A DNA stretch of 64,000 nt from Pseudoalteromonas luteoviolacea (GCF_001750165.1 NZ_CP015412.1:372001-436000), one strand, 5' to 3'. Shown: positions 8,098 to 17,212, counted from the stretch's first letter. A program made the numbers and translations. The notes: generated from the sequence alone by a model not told the origin.

Positions 8098-9392
8098 TAT
8101 TGTTTTCCACCATTTAATCTAATTGCTACTGCATTAGCGTGCGCATCAAGTCCTTCGGCTTCTGCTAATGGCAAGATAGCCTTACTTAAATCAGATAAGC
8201 CTTGTTTAGTGATGGACTGAACAGTATAGGTTCTAAAAAAGTCCATTAAATTTAAACTGGAATAAGTTTTAGAGTAACCATACGTTGGTAGTACGTGATT
8301 GGTTCCTGATGCATAGTCGCCAGCTGATTCTGGTGTGTAATCGCCGACAAAAACAGAGCCTGCATTCTTCACCAAATCAACACGAGACTGTGCATCTCTT
8401 AATTGCAGAATTAAGTGCTCCGGACCATATTCAGCCGACAATTCAAATGCTTTATCGATTGAATTAACTAGAATTAAAGCACTGTTATTCATGGCTTTTT
8501 TTGCTATTTCAGCGCGAGATAGTTCAGCCAATTGCCTTGTGATTTCTGCTTCTACCTCAGTGATAAAGGTTTCACTGTCAGTTAGCAGCAGTACTTGAGA
8601 GTCAGCGCCATGCTCAGCTTGTGATAGTAAATCTGCTGCGGCGAAAGCAGGGTTAGCGCTTTCATCTGCGATGACCAGTACCTCTGATGGCCCTGCTGGC
8701 ATGTCGATAGCAAAGCCTGGTACAGACTGAGACAACAATTGCTTTGCCATGGTGACAAATGCATTACCTGGACCAAATACTTTATCTACTTTTGGTACAG
8801 TCTCAGTACCCAGTGCCATAGCTGCTATCACACCTGCACCACCACTTTCAATGATGGTATTTATGCCGCATTTTTTTGCCGCATATAAAATAGCAGGGTG
8901 GATTGGCTCTTCGCCTTTCACTGGGGTCGCGAGCACCACAGTTTTTGCACCGCTTAGCTGTGCGCAGACACCTTGCATTAACACAGAAGAGGGCAAAGGT
9001 GCGCTCCCGCCCGGCACGTAAATCCCGACAGCTTCAATGGCTTGATACTTTAGCTCGCATACCACGCCGGGCTGCGTTTCAAGCTGTTTAGGCTCAGGTA
9101 GTTGAAGCTCGTGAAATGCGCGCACGTTGCTATAAGCTTGATCGATGGCGCTTTTTAGCTCATTGCTGAGTTGAAACTCACTTTGTGTGATTTCATCCTC
9201 AGGTACTCGTAGTCTATTTGATTGGCGGTTATCAAATTGCTTGGCCATTTCCATTAATGCTTGATCGCCTTTTTGACGTACGCTGTCAATGATGTCTTCG
9301 ACTGCAGCTTGCACCCCCGCACCTGCACTAACGGCAGGGCGAGTGAGTATTGCTTGCTGTGCTTGTTGATCAAGTTGATCCCAAACTAGCAT
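8097..9392 (-). CDS. hisD: Histidinol dehydrogenase
   Basis: A 431-residue zinc enzyme that oxidises histidinol to histidine in two NAD-dependent steps. Conserved blocks include VPGGSAPLPSSVLM, FGPGNAFVTMAKQ, AIDMPAGPSEVLVIAD, LLSQAEHGADSQ (zinc ligands Gln and His) and YGPEHLILQL (Glu-His catalytic pair), then GDYASGTNHVLPT and the C-terminal AEAEGLDAHANAVAIR with another zinc-binding His. The length matches the family. It starts three bases after the hisG stop on the same strand. Confidence 0.97.
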   Translation of the reverse strand: MLVWDQLDQQAQQAILTRPAVSAGAGVQAAVEDIIDSVRQKGDQALMEMAKQFDNRQSNRLRVPEDEITQSEFQLSNELKSAIDQAYSNVRAFHELQLPEPKQLETQPGVVCELKYQAIEAVGIYVPGGSAPLPSSVLMQGVCAQLSGAKTVVLATPVKGEEPIHPAILYAAKKCGINTIIESGGAGVIAAMALGTETVPKVDKVFGPGNAFVTMAKQLLSQSVPGFAIDMPAGPSEVLVIADESANPAFAAADLLSQAEHGADSQVLLLTDSETFITEVEAEITRQLAELSRAEIAKKAMNNSALILVNSIDKAFELSAEYGPEHLILQLRDAQSRVDLVKNAGSVFVGDYTPESAGDYASGTNHVLPTYGYSKTYSSLNLMDFFRTYTVQSITKQGLSDLSKAILPLAEAEGLDAHANAVAIRLNGGKQ

Positions 9393-9395
9393 AAC

Positions 9396-10295
9396 TTACT
9401 CCATCATTTTTTCGATTGGCATGACGAGGATGGAATTCGCACCAAGTGCTTTTAACTCTTCCATGGTTTCCCAGAATAATGTTTCGCTGCTTACCATGTG
9501 CAGGGCAACGTAGTCTTCACTGCCAGCAAGTGATAGCAGCGTTGGTTGGCCTGTTCCAGGTAGGAGAGCGCAGACTTCTTCAAGCTTTGCTTTTGGTGCG
9601 TGTAGCATGATGTATTTGCTTTCTTTGGCTTGGCGAACGCCTTTTAAGCGTGGTAATAATTTGTTAATTAATGAGAGCTTACTGTCGTCATTCAGGTTCG
9701 CATTTTGGATTAAACATGCGTTTGACTCTAAAATGGTATCACCTTGCATTAAACCATTTGCTTCCAGTGTTGCGCCTGTAGATACCAAGTCGCAAATTGC
9801 GTCAGCAAGGCCTGCACGAGGCGCAACTTCCACCGAACCCGTCAGCATAACCACGCTGGCATCGATGTTTTCTTGAACAAGGTATTGCTTAAGAATTTCA
9901 GGGTAGGTGGTGGCAATGCGTTTACCGTTAAACCAGTCTTTTGACTGCTCACCTAACTCTTGTGGCCAAGCAAGTGCCAATCTGCAATAACCAAAATCAA
10001 GTTTCGACAGTTTTTTAACCGCGTTAGATTGGCCTGCGCGTTCTCGTTCTGCTTGCGTTTCTACCAGTACATTTTCACCGACAATGCCCAAGTCGCATAC
10101 GCCGTCCATTACTAGGCCTGGAATATCATCATCACGGACGCGAAGTACATCAATTGGCATATTGGTCGAGTGAGCGATTAAGCGTTGTTCGCGAAGGTTC
10201 AGCTTAACACCGAGTTGTTTTAATAATGATTGGCAGTCTTTTGATAATCTGCCTGACTTTTGGATTGCGATACGTAAGCGATTAGATGTATTCAT
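9396..10295 (-). CDS. hisG: ATP phosphoribosyltransferase, long form
   Basis: Catalyses the committed step of histidine synthesis, joining PRPP and ATP. At 299 residues it is the long hexameric form with a C-terminal regulatory domain (about 225-299, ACT-like, starting near YIMLHAPKAKLEEV) where histidine feeds back. Catalytic-domain motifs are RIAIQKSGRLSKD, DLGIVGENVL, RIATTYPEILKQYL and the PRPP loop in ICDLVSTGATLEANGL. A good ribosome site (AGGAAA) lies 8 bases before the ATG. It is the first structural gene of the operon, and its expression should depend on the attenuator at 10313-10475. Confidence 0.97.
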   Translation of the reverse strand: MNTSNRLRIAIQKSGRLSKDCQSLLKQLGVKLNLREQRLIAHSTNMPIDVLRVRDDDIPGLVMDGVCDLGIVGENVLVETQAERERAGQSNAVKKLSKLDFGYCRLALAWPQELGEQSKDWFNGKRIATTYPEILKQYLVQENIDASVVMLTGSVEVAPRAGLADAICDLVSTGATLEANGLMQGDTILESNACLIQNANLNDDSKLSLINKLLPRLKGVRQAKESKYIMLHAPKAKLEEVCALLPGTGQPTLLSLAGSEDYVALHMVSSETLFWETMEELKALGANSILVMPIEKMME

Positions 10296-10312
10296 AATTT
10301 ATTTCCTAATAT

Positions 10313-10345
10313 TCAAAAACGAAAAACCCCGAGGGAACCTCAGGG
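10313..10345 (-). terminator. his attenuator: intrinsic terminator
   Basis: Read on the minus strand, an 8-bp stem (CCCTGAGG with CCTCGGGG, one G-U pair, loop TTC; 10327-10345) is followed by five T residues, CG and five more T residues. It sits between hisL and hisG, exactly where attenuation requires it. Its 5' arm contains GAGGTTCC, which is complementary to an upstream strand at 10381-10388. Confidence 0.9.
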
Positions 10346-10380
10346 CGAAATAAATTTTAAATACGTTGAATGATTCGCCG

Positions 10381-10388
10381 GAGGTTCC
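10381..10388 (-). promoter_or_regulatory. his attenuator: antiterminator strand
   Basis: The minus-strand octamer GGAACCTC is a perfect complement of GAGGTTCC within the terminator hairpin. When the ribosome stalls at the His codons of hisL, this pairing would prevent terminator formation and allow his transcription. Confidence 0.8.
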
Positions 10389-10424
10389 TTTTAGGAATAA
10401 CCCACCAGCGAAATACCTGACAGG

Positions 10425-10475
10425 CTATCCCGATGTATGATGGTGATGATGTACTGCTGTCAGATTTAAAAACAT
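10425..10475 (-). CDS. hisL: his operon leader peptide
   Basis: A 16-residue open frame reading MFLNLTAVHHHHHTSG and ending in TAG. Five consecutive histidine codons (CAT CAT CAC CAT CAT) make it a sensor of charged His-tRNA. It is preceded by AGGTAAG as a plausible ribosome site, and followed by the antiterminator and terminator elements before hisG. The peptide has no expected function beyond ribosome positioning. E. coli HisL has seven His residues at a comparable position, so this is a shorter homologue in function if not in sequence. Confidence 0.93.
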   Translation of the reverse strand: MFLNLTAVHHHHHTSG

Positions 10476-10517
10476 GTTCTTACCTATTTGTAAAAAATTC
10501 TGTAATTCGATTAACTT

Positions 10518-10545
10518 TTTATAGATAATCATGAAATTGCCAAAG
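10518..10545 (-). promoter_or_regulatory. Possible his promoter
   Basis: On the minus strand a TATAAA box (10518-10523) lies about 40 bases upstream of the hisL ATG. No strong -35 hexamer is found at 16-18 bases; CTTTGG is the best candidate. The position is right for a short leader transcript, but the match is partial. Confidence 0.35.
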
Positions 10546-10640
10546 CATGCAAGTACTTTTTGAAAATAAATAAAGAATACTTTATAGCTGCCGATAATAA
10601 GTATATAGGTCAGTGGTTTATTTCGTTGGAGGATAAGCTT

Positions 10641-10871
10641 ATGGATGTTTTTAAGCCTTACATGGCACCTATTGTTCGATTAAAAGTTGCACATAATGGG
10701 CCGTTTAAAATAGTCGGTGTGCTTGATAACAAAGCTGAAAAGATCAAAGGAAAATCTCAAGCTAATGGTGTGGACAGCGAACTAAAACATCAACGGGAGT
10801 TGCCCCCAGATGACGATGAGGAGAACAAGAATAGTTCTGACGATGAAAAACATCTGGATACTTGGGCTTAA
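10641..10871 (+). CDS. Small acidic hypothetical protein
   Basis: The open frame could begin at TTG 10560, but ATG 10641 has a strong ribosome site (GGAGGA, 10628-10633), so a 76-residue protein MDVFKPYMAPIVRLKV... is preferred. The N-terminal 35 residues are hydrophobic to basic, and the C-terminal 30 are strongly acidic (PPDDDEEN, SSDDEKHLD), giving a charged tail. I recognise no domain. It is divergent from the his operon and 131 bases upstream of yoaA. A function cannot be proposed. Confidence 0.55.
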   Translation: MDVFKPYMAPIVRLKVAHNGPFKIVGVLDNKAEKIKGKSQANGVDSELKHQRELPPDDDEENKNSSDDEKHLDTWA

Positions 10872-11002
10872 TATAAGCGAAAAAGTGAGCGTTAATTTAC
10901 TAATTATATAGAAAAACAAGGGCTGGGATTGTTGGGTAACTTGCTCTTGCTTTGATTTAAAATTAGAATTGCCTGAGTTATTTAGTCAGGTAATATTTTT
11001 CT

Positions 11003-12925
11003 TTGTCCATAGAACAGTACTTCTCAGCGACCGGCCCTCTTGCTAATCATTTTAGTGGATACCAGCCAAGACAACCTCAAATTGAAATGGCTGTTGCGAT
11101 TGATGACATAGTCAAAAACGGTGGTCAATGCGTTGTTGAAGCTGGTACGGGTACTGGTAAAACATTTGCCTACCTCGTTCCTGCTTTGATAAGTCCCAAA
11201 AAAGTCGTTATTTCTACAGGTTCAAAAGCCCTCCAAGAGCAACTGTACCACAGAGATTTACCCAGCCTTTTAAAAGCACTGGGTAAAGGGCGTAAAACTG
11301 CTCTGCTTAAAGGCCGAGCCAACTATTTGTGTACTTATCGTCTAAATCAGCATGTTGCCCATGTGCCAACAGATGACCCGGACGTGATGCATCAACTTGC
11401 AATGGTTGCGAAGTTTGCAACAGAAACGCAAAGTGGCGATCTGGCTGACTGTGTCGGGATTGAAGAAGACGCAAAAGTACTACCGTATGTGAGTTCGACG
11501 GCAGATAATTGCTTGGGTAAAGAATGTCCTGATTTTGCTGAGTGCTATATACGCAAAGCACGCCTAAAAGCAATGGAAGCCGATTTGGTCGTGATTAATC
11601 ATCATTTATTCTTTGCTGATATGGCGGTTAAGGATTCTGGTTTTGCTGAGTTGATGCCAACCGCAGATACCTATGTTTTTGATGAAGCGCATCAGGTCAA
11701 TGAAATTGCGAGCGACTATTTTGGCGAGTCAATCAGTACTAAGCAGCTAAATGATTTAGTTAATGACATTCGTGTCATCTATCTCAGTGACATGCCTGAT
11801 ATGCTGCAATTGGGTAAAACGCTCAACAAGCTAACTACCAGTATCGCTGATTTAAGGCTTGTATTTGGTGGTGATGGCGCGCGCGGAGATTGGCGAGAAG
11901 CACTGCAAGACAAAGTGATTTGTGAGGCACTACATCGAGTGATTGGCAATTTAGAGTTTTTATATAAAGTACTCAAGCTGTGTCTCGATAGAAGTGATAA
12001 AATAGAACATCCATTTGAGCGCGTATTGGCGTTTAAAGGCCAGATGGAGCGGGCATTTGATGTTGCTCAAACTGGGTATAGTTACTGGTTTGAAACCACA
12101 CGTAGATTTGTAACCATTCACATTACTCCGCTGGATGTTTCAAACCGTTTTCAGGAATTAGTTAAAAAAACAGAGGCCGGTTTTGTTTTTACCTCAGCGA
12201 CGCTGTCGGTTGACAATAAGCTTGACCATTTTAATGCAAGCCTTGGTCTAAAACCGGATTTTCACAAAATTGTAGACAGTCCGTTTGATTATCAAAAGCA
12301 AGCATTATTGTGTTTACCTCGATATTTACCTGAGACCAAAGACGAACTCATGCCGCACTCTTTGGTTAAAATAGCAAAGTCGGTTATTAATGCGGCCGAG
12401 GGGCGCACATTTTTACTCTTCACCAGTTATCGTGTGATGCATTTGGTGTATGAAGGGATCAGCACTGCGACTGAGTACCCCGTCTTTATGCAAGGGCAGT
12501 CCTCAAAGCGTATTATACTTGAGCAATTTATACGTCATGGTAACGCCGTTTTGCTCGGCACCGCTTCGTTTTGGGAAGGGGTGGATGTACGAGGAGATGC
12601 TTTAAGTTGTGTTGTCATCGACAAACTGCCTTTCACTTCTCCAGATGATCCACTGTTACAAGCTAAAATGAAAGATGCTGAGCTCAGCGGTAAAGAGCCT
12701 TTTGAGGATATTCAATTACCACAGGCAGTCATTGCACTCAAGCAAGGAGTAGGGCGCTTGATCCGAGATAGATCTGATAAAGGCGTGCTTATTATTTGCG
12801 ATAATCGCTTAGTTACGAGAAAATACGGCGAAACGTTTATTAAAAGTCTTCCCCCCATGACGCGTACGCGAGACTTGGAGAAGGCATTGAATTTTTTAGA
12901 GAACATCGATAAACATGAAACATAA
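11003..12925 (+). CDS. yoaA: DinG/XPD-family iron-sulfur DNA helicase YoaA
   Basis: A superfamily 2 5'-3' DNA helicase of 640 residues (E. coli YoaA is of similar length). YoaA works with the DNA polymerase chi subunit HolC in tolerance of replication-blocking damage. The Walker A motif is VVEAGTGTGKTFAY and the DEAH box is YVFDEAHQVNE. The four-cysteine Fe-S motif is seen as ANYLCTYRL plus DNCLGKECPDFAECYIRKAR. C-terminal helicase motifs include FVFTSATLS, LLFTSYRVM, LLGTASFWEGVDVRG and QGVGRLIRD. Translation appears to begin at TTG (11003), giving MSIEQYFS; no in-frame ATG lies near the conserved start. Its end overlaps tsaB by 11 bases, as expected for a yoaA-tsaB operon. Confidence 0.93.
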   Translation: MSIEQYFSATGPLANHFSGYQPRQPQIEMAVAIDDIVKNGGQCVVEAGTGTGKTFAYLVPALISPKKVVISTGSKALQEQLYHRDLPSLLKALGKGRKTALLKGRANYLCTYRLNQHVAHVPTDDPDVMHQLAMVAKFATETQSGDLADCVGIEEDAKVLPYVSSTADNCLGKECPDFAECYIRKARLKAMEADLVVINHHLFFADMAVKDSGFAELMPTADTYVFDEAHQVNEIASDYFGESISTKQLNDLVNDIRVIYLSDMPDMLQLGKTLNKLTTSIADLRLVFGGDGARGDWREALQDKVICEALHRVIGNLEFLYKVLKLCLDRSDKIEHPFERVLAFKGQMERAFDVAQTGYSYWFETTRRFVTIHITPLDVSNRFQELVKKTEAGFVFTSATLSVDNKLDHFNASLGLKPDFHKIVDSPFDYQKQALLCLPRYLPETKDELMPHSLVKIAKSVINAAEGRTFLLFTSYRVMHLVYEGISTATEYPVFMQGQSSKRIILEQFIRHGNAVLLGTASFWEGVDVRGDALSCVVIDKLPFTSPDDPLLQAKMKDAELSGKEPFEDIQLPQAVIALKQGVGRLIRDRSDKGVLIICDNRLVTRKYGETFIKSLPPMTRTRDLEKALNFLENIDKHET

Positions 12926-13601
12926 TTTGCTAGCAATAGATGCTTCTACAGAAGCCTTGAGCCTTGCCCTTCACTTTAAAGGTAATACATTTACTCATTT
13001 TGAAGTGTGTCCACAGCAACACAGCCAGAAAATTCTGCCGCTTGTAGATGCGTTATTATCTGAAGCAAATTGCACACTTAAAGATATAGATGGCATTGTA
13101 TATGGCCGCGGGCCGGGCAGTTTTACTGGCGTGCGCATTGGTGTAGCAGTCGCACAAGGTCTAGCGTATTCGGCAGGTTTGAAATTACACGGTGTATCAA
13201 CATTACAAGCCATGGCACAAGAAGCATTGCAAACACAGGACTGTAATGAAGTTATCAGTGCCATAGATGCACGTATGGGTGAGATTTACCTTGGTCATTT
13301 TGGTAAAGATGAACAGGGTAATGCCGTTGCCAAACAAGCCGAGATTGTTGTTAAGCCAGATACGCTCAGCGATGATTTTAACGGTATTAAAGGTGTAGGT
13401 ACCGGTTGGCAAACTTATGTTGAGGATGCACAGCGTCTGAATGTATCAGTCATCGACTCAGTGTCATTACCAAATGCGCAATACATGTTGGCAATTGGTG
13501 ATATTGCATTTAGCAATGGTGACACGGTCGCAGCTCAAGATGCTCAGCCGCATTATGTTAGGGATACGGTGACCTGGAAGAAGTTGCCAGGTCGCGAATA
13601 A
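12915..13601 (+). CDS. tsaB: tRNA t6A synthesis protein TsaB
   Basis: TsaB (YeaZ) is an ASKHA-fold partner of TsaD and TsaE in forming threonylcarbamoyl-adenosine at position 37 of ANN-decoding tRNAs, an essential cytoplasmic function. The 228-residue protein begins MKHNLLAIDASTEALSLAL and has the signature VYGRGPGSFTGVRIGVAVAQGLAYS, followed by ISAIDARMGEIYLGHF. It has normal length and no signs of damage. It overlaps yoaA by 11 bases and is followed after 40 bases by a small gene on the same strand. Confidence 0.95.
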   Translation: MKHNLLAIDASTEALSLALHFKGNTFTHFEVCPQQHSQKILPLVDALLSEANCTLKDIDGIVYGRGPGSFTGVRIGVAVAQGLAYSAGLKLHGVSTLQAMAQEALQTQDCNEVISAIDARMGEIYLGHFGKDEQGNAVAKQAEIVVKPDTLSDDFNGIKGVGTGWQTYVEDAQRLNVSVIDSVSLPNAQYMLAIGDIAFSNGDTVAAQDAQPHYVRDTVTWKKLPGRE

Positions 13602-13641
13602 GTTACTATCCTTAAATTAGGCACAAATATAGGCGCGTAGC

Positions 13642-13932
13642 ATGCGGATTAATCAAGTCGTTCAAAATCAGAACACTTATCAGTTCAACTCCAAGGTTGT
13701 TAAAACTCAGGAGAATACGCGCCCGAATGATCAATCCAGCCCAGTCAGTGATATCAAATTCAGCCAACAAGGCATTAAATTAGCGGAGCAGTTCCAGCAG
13801 GACAAGCGCTCGGTTATCTACGATCAACCTTCCTTCAACGCTAGCAAAGCAGTTCAGTCATATTCAGCCGTACAAAACGAAAACAGACGCTCAGAAATAC
13901 AAGCGCTCATAGGTGTTGATTTATACGCTTGA
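13642..13932 (+). CDS. Small polar hypothetical protein
   Basis: A 96-residue, hydrophilic protein rich in Gln, Asn, Ser and Lys (for example VVQNQNTYQFNSKVVKTQ), with no signal peptide or membrane segment. The composition suggests an unstructured or coiled protein. I recognise no family. It follows tsaB by 40 bases in the same direction and could be in its transcript. The sustained reading frame with an ATG start supports a real gene, but no function can be assigned. Confidence 0.5.
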   Translation: MRINQVVQNQNTYQFNSKVVKTQENTRPNDQSSPVSDIKFSQQGIKLAEQFQQDKRSVIYDQPSFNASKAVQSYSAVQNENRRSEIQALIGVDLYA

Positions 13933-14018
13933 TCAGGTTGAATTATTTTCAGTAAAAATTTGCAAGAACCGATTGTAATCTAAATTTATTGGGGTAATGT
14001 AAAAAGAAAAACTGAGTT

Positions 14019-16091
14019 GTGACAAGAACGTTGCTTAATAAATTTAACCAATATGCATTCAAAATTTCCTCTAACACAGTGATATTGTCACTGCGAGAGG
14101 GGTATATTGCGTTAATTCCATTTTTCATCGTTGCGTCGTTAATCACACTCATTAATCAATGGCTCAATATATCCATGAAGGGCGTTGAGCATCAGTTTTT
14201 AGAAGACTTTAATGTGTTGGTATGGGGGATTTTTCCTGTATTAACCTTGATGTCTTTTAGTTACTACTTATCTAAAAACTTAAAAGTCCACTCAATTGCC
14301 AGTCCAATATTAGTCTTTACTTGTTTCACAGCGACAACAGGATACATCACTATTTCTGATGGTGATCTGGCCATTAATCATCGTATGGGGGCTTTATACT
14401 CATTGCTCATGCCCGTTGTTTGTTGCTATTTTCTGTCTTATCTCGAGCGCTTAAGAGTGTTTCGTTTGGTTGGCGTAAGCTCAATTAGTCTATTTTTACG
14501 AAAACACTTAAATTTAATTTTACCCTACCTAATCGTTACCAGTGTCGTGTTGCTGCTATTTCCATATATTGATATGGCCGCTGATTCTATCGTGGAGTTG
14601 CTAAGATCTCTTAACCCCCACTGGAACGTGTTTGAAAAGCTATCAATGCAGCTGATCATCTCCCATTTGCTTTGGTTTATAGGTGTTCATGGTGATAACA
14701 CTTATCAATTGCTGGTTTCTAGTGAGTTGACTGGCTACTATGTTTTACCTGATTTAATTAGTTATAACTTTTTTACTGGGTTTGTCATTTTAGGTGGAAC
14801 TGGGTGTTTGTGGGGCTTGATTGTGGCCGCGATATTTTTGAAAAAAGGTCAACATGAAAAGCGTATTGCAGCTATTTCCTCTCCTTTGGCACTTTTTAAC
14901 ATCAGTGAGGTGATGATATACGCATTACCCATCGTTTTTAACCCATATATTCTTTTGCCATTTTTACTTTGCCCACTAGTTAATGCATCAATTGCATATT
15001 TTGCATTTTATAGTGGTTTTGTATCAGTTGAGTACGCCGATGAAATTCCATGGTTTACACCAATTTTTGTAAATGGTTGGCTCCTTACAGAGAGTGTGAA
15101 AGGTATTGTATTACAAGTGGGTTTAGTACTGATTAATGCGCTGATTTATTTTCCGTTTTTAAAGGCAAATAGAGACAACAACTTATCAGGTAAGGCACTT
15201 GATGTGTTGATGAAACGCTACACCGCAGGGCGTTTGATTGAAGAAGGCGCTGAAGGCTCTTTCAGTGAAACACAAAGAAAAGAACAGATCAGTGCTCATA
15301 GCCTAAAGGAAGTGACAGAGGCATTAAATCAAGGGGCGTTGACTTTATTTTATCAACCAAAAATTAATCCATATAACAAGCAGGTTGTTGGCTTTGAAGC
15401 GCTATTAAGGCTGACGAACAAAGATGGTACTGTTTCTGGCCCATGGTTTTTAGAAACGTTGGATCAACATAACTTGCTGCATATCATCGACAACTACGTC
15501 ATTGATCAGTTAGAGATAGACTTAGAGCAGTTTTCGAAGCATGGCTTAAAACCGAAAATTAGCTTTAATATATCACCACAAAATCTTTTAACAGGCGGAT
15601 ATCGAAGAATTATAAAGGCATTTGCCAAATTTCCAGGTCAAGTTGAGGTTGAGTTACTGGAGTCCAGTTATATTGAAGATTTTAATAAAACAGTGACTAT
15701 TGTTGATTCGCTTAAAAAGAATAAAATTGCGTGTGCAATGGACGATTTTGGTACGGGGTATTCCTGCTTGTCTGTGCTGTCTAAGTTAAATATTGAAACC
15801 ATCAAGTTAGACCGAAGTTTGTTGCCAGAACAACTAAATAGTAAGTCTATATCGTTATATACCAATTTATCTGAAATGATCTCAAAATTAGGCTTTAAGC
15901 TGGTGGCAGAAGGTGTTGAAACTACCGATGAAGAAAAGGTGGTAAAACAGTCTCACATTGAGTGCGTGCAAGGTTTTCTATACTTCAAAGCCATGCCAGT
16001 AGAAGAAGCCATTTATTTGTATATGACCAAAGGTGATACAGCCGACAACGCGAATACGGCAAAAGATAAAGGTGAGCCCGTTGAAGAGTAG
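14019..16091 (+). CDS. Membrane c-di-GMP phosphodiesterase: PTS EIIC-like domain fused to EAL domain
   Basis: A 690-residue fusion. Residues 1-400 are a multi-span membrane domain resembling PTS sugar permease EIIC of the cellobiose/lactose type, including the IGVHGDNTYQLL segment and FVILGGTGCLWGL. Residues 430-675 form an EAL domain that would hydrolyse cyclic di-GMP to pGpG. Catalytic features are present: GFEALLRL (EAL motif), SFNISPQNLL, VEVELLESSYIED, AMDDFGTGYS, IKLDRSLLP, LVAEGVETTDEE and VQGFLYFKAMP. No EIIB or EIIA domain or phosphorylated cysteine is seen, so the EIIC part is more likely a ligand-sensing module than a transporter. The start is GTG 14019. It appears to be monocistronic. 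Confidence 0.85.
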   Translation: MTRTLLNKFNQYAFKISSNTVILSLREGYIALIPFFIVASLITLINQWLNISMKGVEHQFLEDFNVLVWGIFPVLTLMSFSYYLSKNLKVHSIASPILVFTCFTATTGYITISDGDLAINHRMGALYSLLMPVVCCYFLSYLERLRVFRLVGVSSISLFLRKHLNLILPYLIVTSVVLLLFPYIDMAADSIVELLRSLNPHWNVFEKLSMQLIISHLLWFIGVHGDNTYQLLVSSELTGYYVLPDLISYNFFTGFVILGGTGCLWGLIVAAIFLKKGQHEKRIAAISSPLALFNISEVMIYALPIVFNPYILLPFLLCPLVNASIAYFAFYSGFVSVEYADEIPWFTPIFVNGWLLTESVKGIVLQVGLVLINALIYFPFLKANRDNNLSGKALDVLMKRYTAGRLIEEGAEGSFSETQRKEQISAHSLKEVTEALNQGALTLFYQPKINPYNKQVVGFEALLRLTNKDGTVSGPWFLETLDQHNLLHIIDNYVIDQLEIDLEQFSKHGLKPKISFNISPQNLLTGGYRRIIKAFAKFPGQVEVELLESSYIEDFNKTVTIVDSLKKNKIACAMDDFGTGYSCLSVLSKLNIETIKLDRSLLPEQLNSKSISLYTNLSEMISKLGFKLVAEGVETTDEEKVVKQSHIECVQGFLYFKAMPVEEAIYLYMTKGDTADNANTAKDKGEPVEE

Positions 16092-16183
16092 ATAGCTATT
16101 TAGTGTGTGCTCAAATCTATATTTAAGTTACTGTTATAAAAAATATTGAGTCAGAATTACAATAATTCAATAACAGGGTTTTT

Positions 16184-17149
16184 ATGTCAAATACACAAAG
16201 AGTTAGATCTCCAGATACTACGAGTGCATATCGCGGAACGGTAAGGTGGAAGCCAAGTAAATCCATTTGGTTTCTAATGCATTTTGCAGTAACTATTTTA
16301 GTTGCTCCTTTTGTTATTTCTCTCTCTTCAGTCTTAATATTCTTTGTTCTCTCGGCAATTACATTATGCTTTGGACATTCCCTTGGAATGCATCGATTGC
16401 TTATTCATCGTGCATACGACTGTCCTAAGTGGATGGAGTATCTATTTGTATACTTGGGCGTATTAGTTGGTATGGCAGGCCCCATTGGTATGTTGATCCA
16501 ACATGACCTTAGGGATTGGGCGCAAAGACAAAATAAATGCCATGACTATTTACTACATGGGTCCAAAATTATAAAAGATGCTTGGTGGCAACTTAACTGC
16601 GATCTTGTCCTAAATAATCCTCCTAAATTTGAGATGGAAGACAGGATATCTAAAAGTCGGTTTTATCAATTGCTAGAAAAAACGTGGATGCTTCAGCAGT
16701 TAATTTTAGCTGTCCCTTTATATATTCATGGCGGTCTAGCTTGGCTGGTATGGGGTGTGTCCGTAAGGATTGTCATATCTGTTGGAGGCCATTGGCTGAT
16801 TGGGTATTTTGCTCACAACCAAGGAGATAAAACGTGGGAAGTTGAGGGAGCCGCAGTGCAGGGGCATAACATCAGAATGGCAGGGCTTTTGTCCATGGGA
16901 GAAGCCTGGCATAACAATCATCATGCTTACCCCGGATCTGCCATGTTGGGGCTTTATAAGGATGAGCCTGATCCCGGTTGGTGGGTGTTAAACGCTTTGC
17001 ACAACCTTGGCATCGTAAAAAATATCAAATTACCTGAGCAGTTACCTGTGCGCACTGAACTAGTGATTGTGGCTAATAATATGACACAACGAGTTGAACG
17101 GACGCAAGAAGATTGCAAAGTTGCTCAGTTTCTTCGAAAAGGCATTTAG
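16184..17149 (+). CDS. Membrane fatty acid desaturase (acyl-CoA/acyl-lipid delta-9 type)
   Basis: A 321-residue integral membrane diiron protein. Hydrophobic spans are at about 30-65, 80-105 and 165-205. Histidine boxes are seen in FGHSLGMHRLLIHR, in QHDLRDW...KCHDY, and in the C-terminal GEAWHNNHHAYPGSA. Together these are the diiron ligands of the stearoyl-CoA desaturase superfamily. It would introduce a double bond into membrane acyl chains, and such enzymes commonly support cold adaptation in marine bacteria. The central charged loop after the second box (DWAQRQNKCHDYLLHG) departs from the usual HRxHH pattern, so substrate and position are uncertain. It stands alone, with no obvious redox partner nearby. 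Confidence 0.82.
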   Translation: MSNTQRVRSPDTTSAYRGTVRWKPSKSIWFLMHFAVTILVAPFVISLSSVLIFFVLSAITLCFGHSLGMHRLLIHRAYDCPKWMEYLFVYLGVLVGMAGPIGMLIQHDLRDWAQRQNKCHDYLLHGSKIIKDAWWQLNCDLVLNNPPKFEMEDRISKSRFYQLLEKTWMLQQLILAVPLYIHGGLAWLVWGVSVRIVISVGGHWLIGYFAHNQGDKTWEVEGAAVQGHNIRMAGLLSMGEAWHNNHHAYPGSAMLGLYKDEPDPGWWVLNALHNLGIVKNIKLPEQLPVRTELVIVANNMTQRVERTQEDCKVAQFLRKGI

Positions 17150-17183
17150 CTAGTTTGTGCTTCAACCAATGAGTGGGAGCCCC

Positions 17184-17212
17184 AAAAAAAGCATTTGTTT
17201 AACACCAAATGC
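17184..17212 (-). terminator. Hairpin with T7 tract in minus direction
   Basis: Inverted repeat GCATTTG / CAAATGC (17191-17197 and 17206-17212), flanked on the plus strand by seven A residues. Read on the minus strand it would be a short stem followed by seven T. It lies 40 bases after the desaturase gene, so a bidirectional role is possible. There is no minus-strand gene nearby. Confidence 0.3.

Noticed and set aside
10560..10640. N-terminal extension of the small acidic protein from TTG 10560
   Set aside because: A much better start (GGAGGA plus ATG) lies at 10641.
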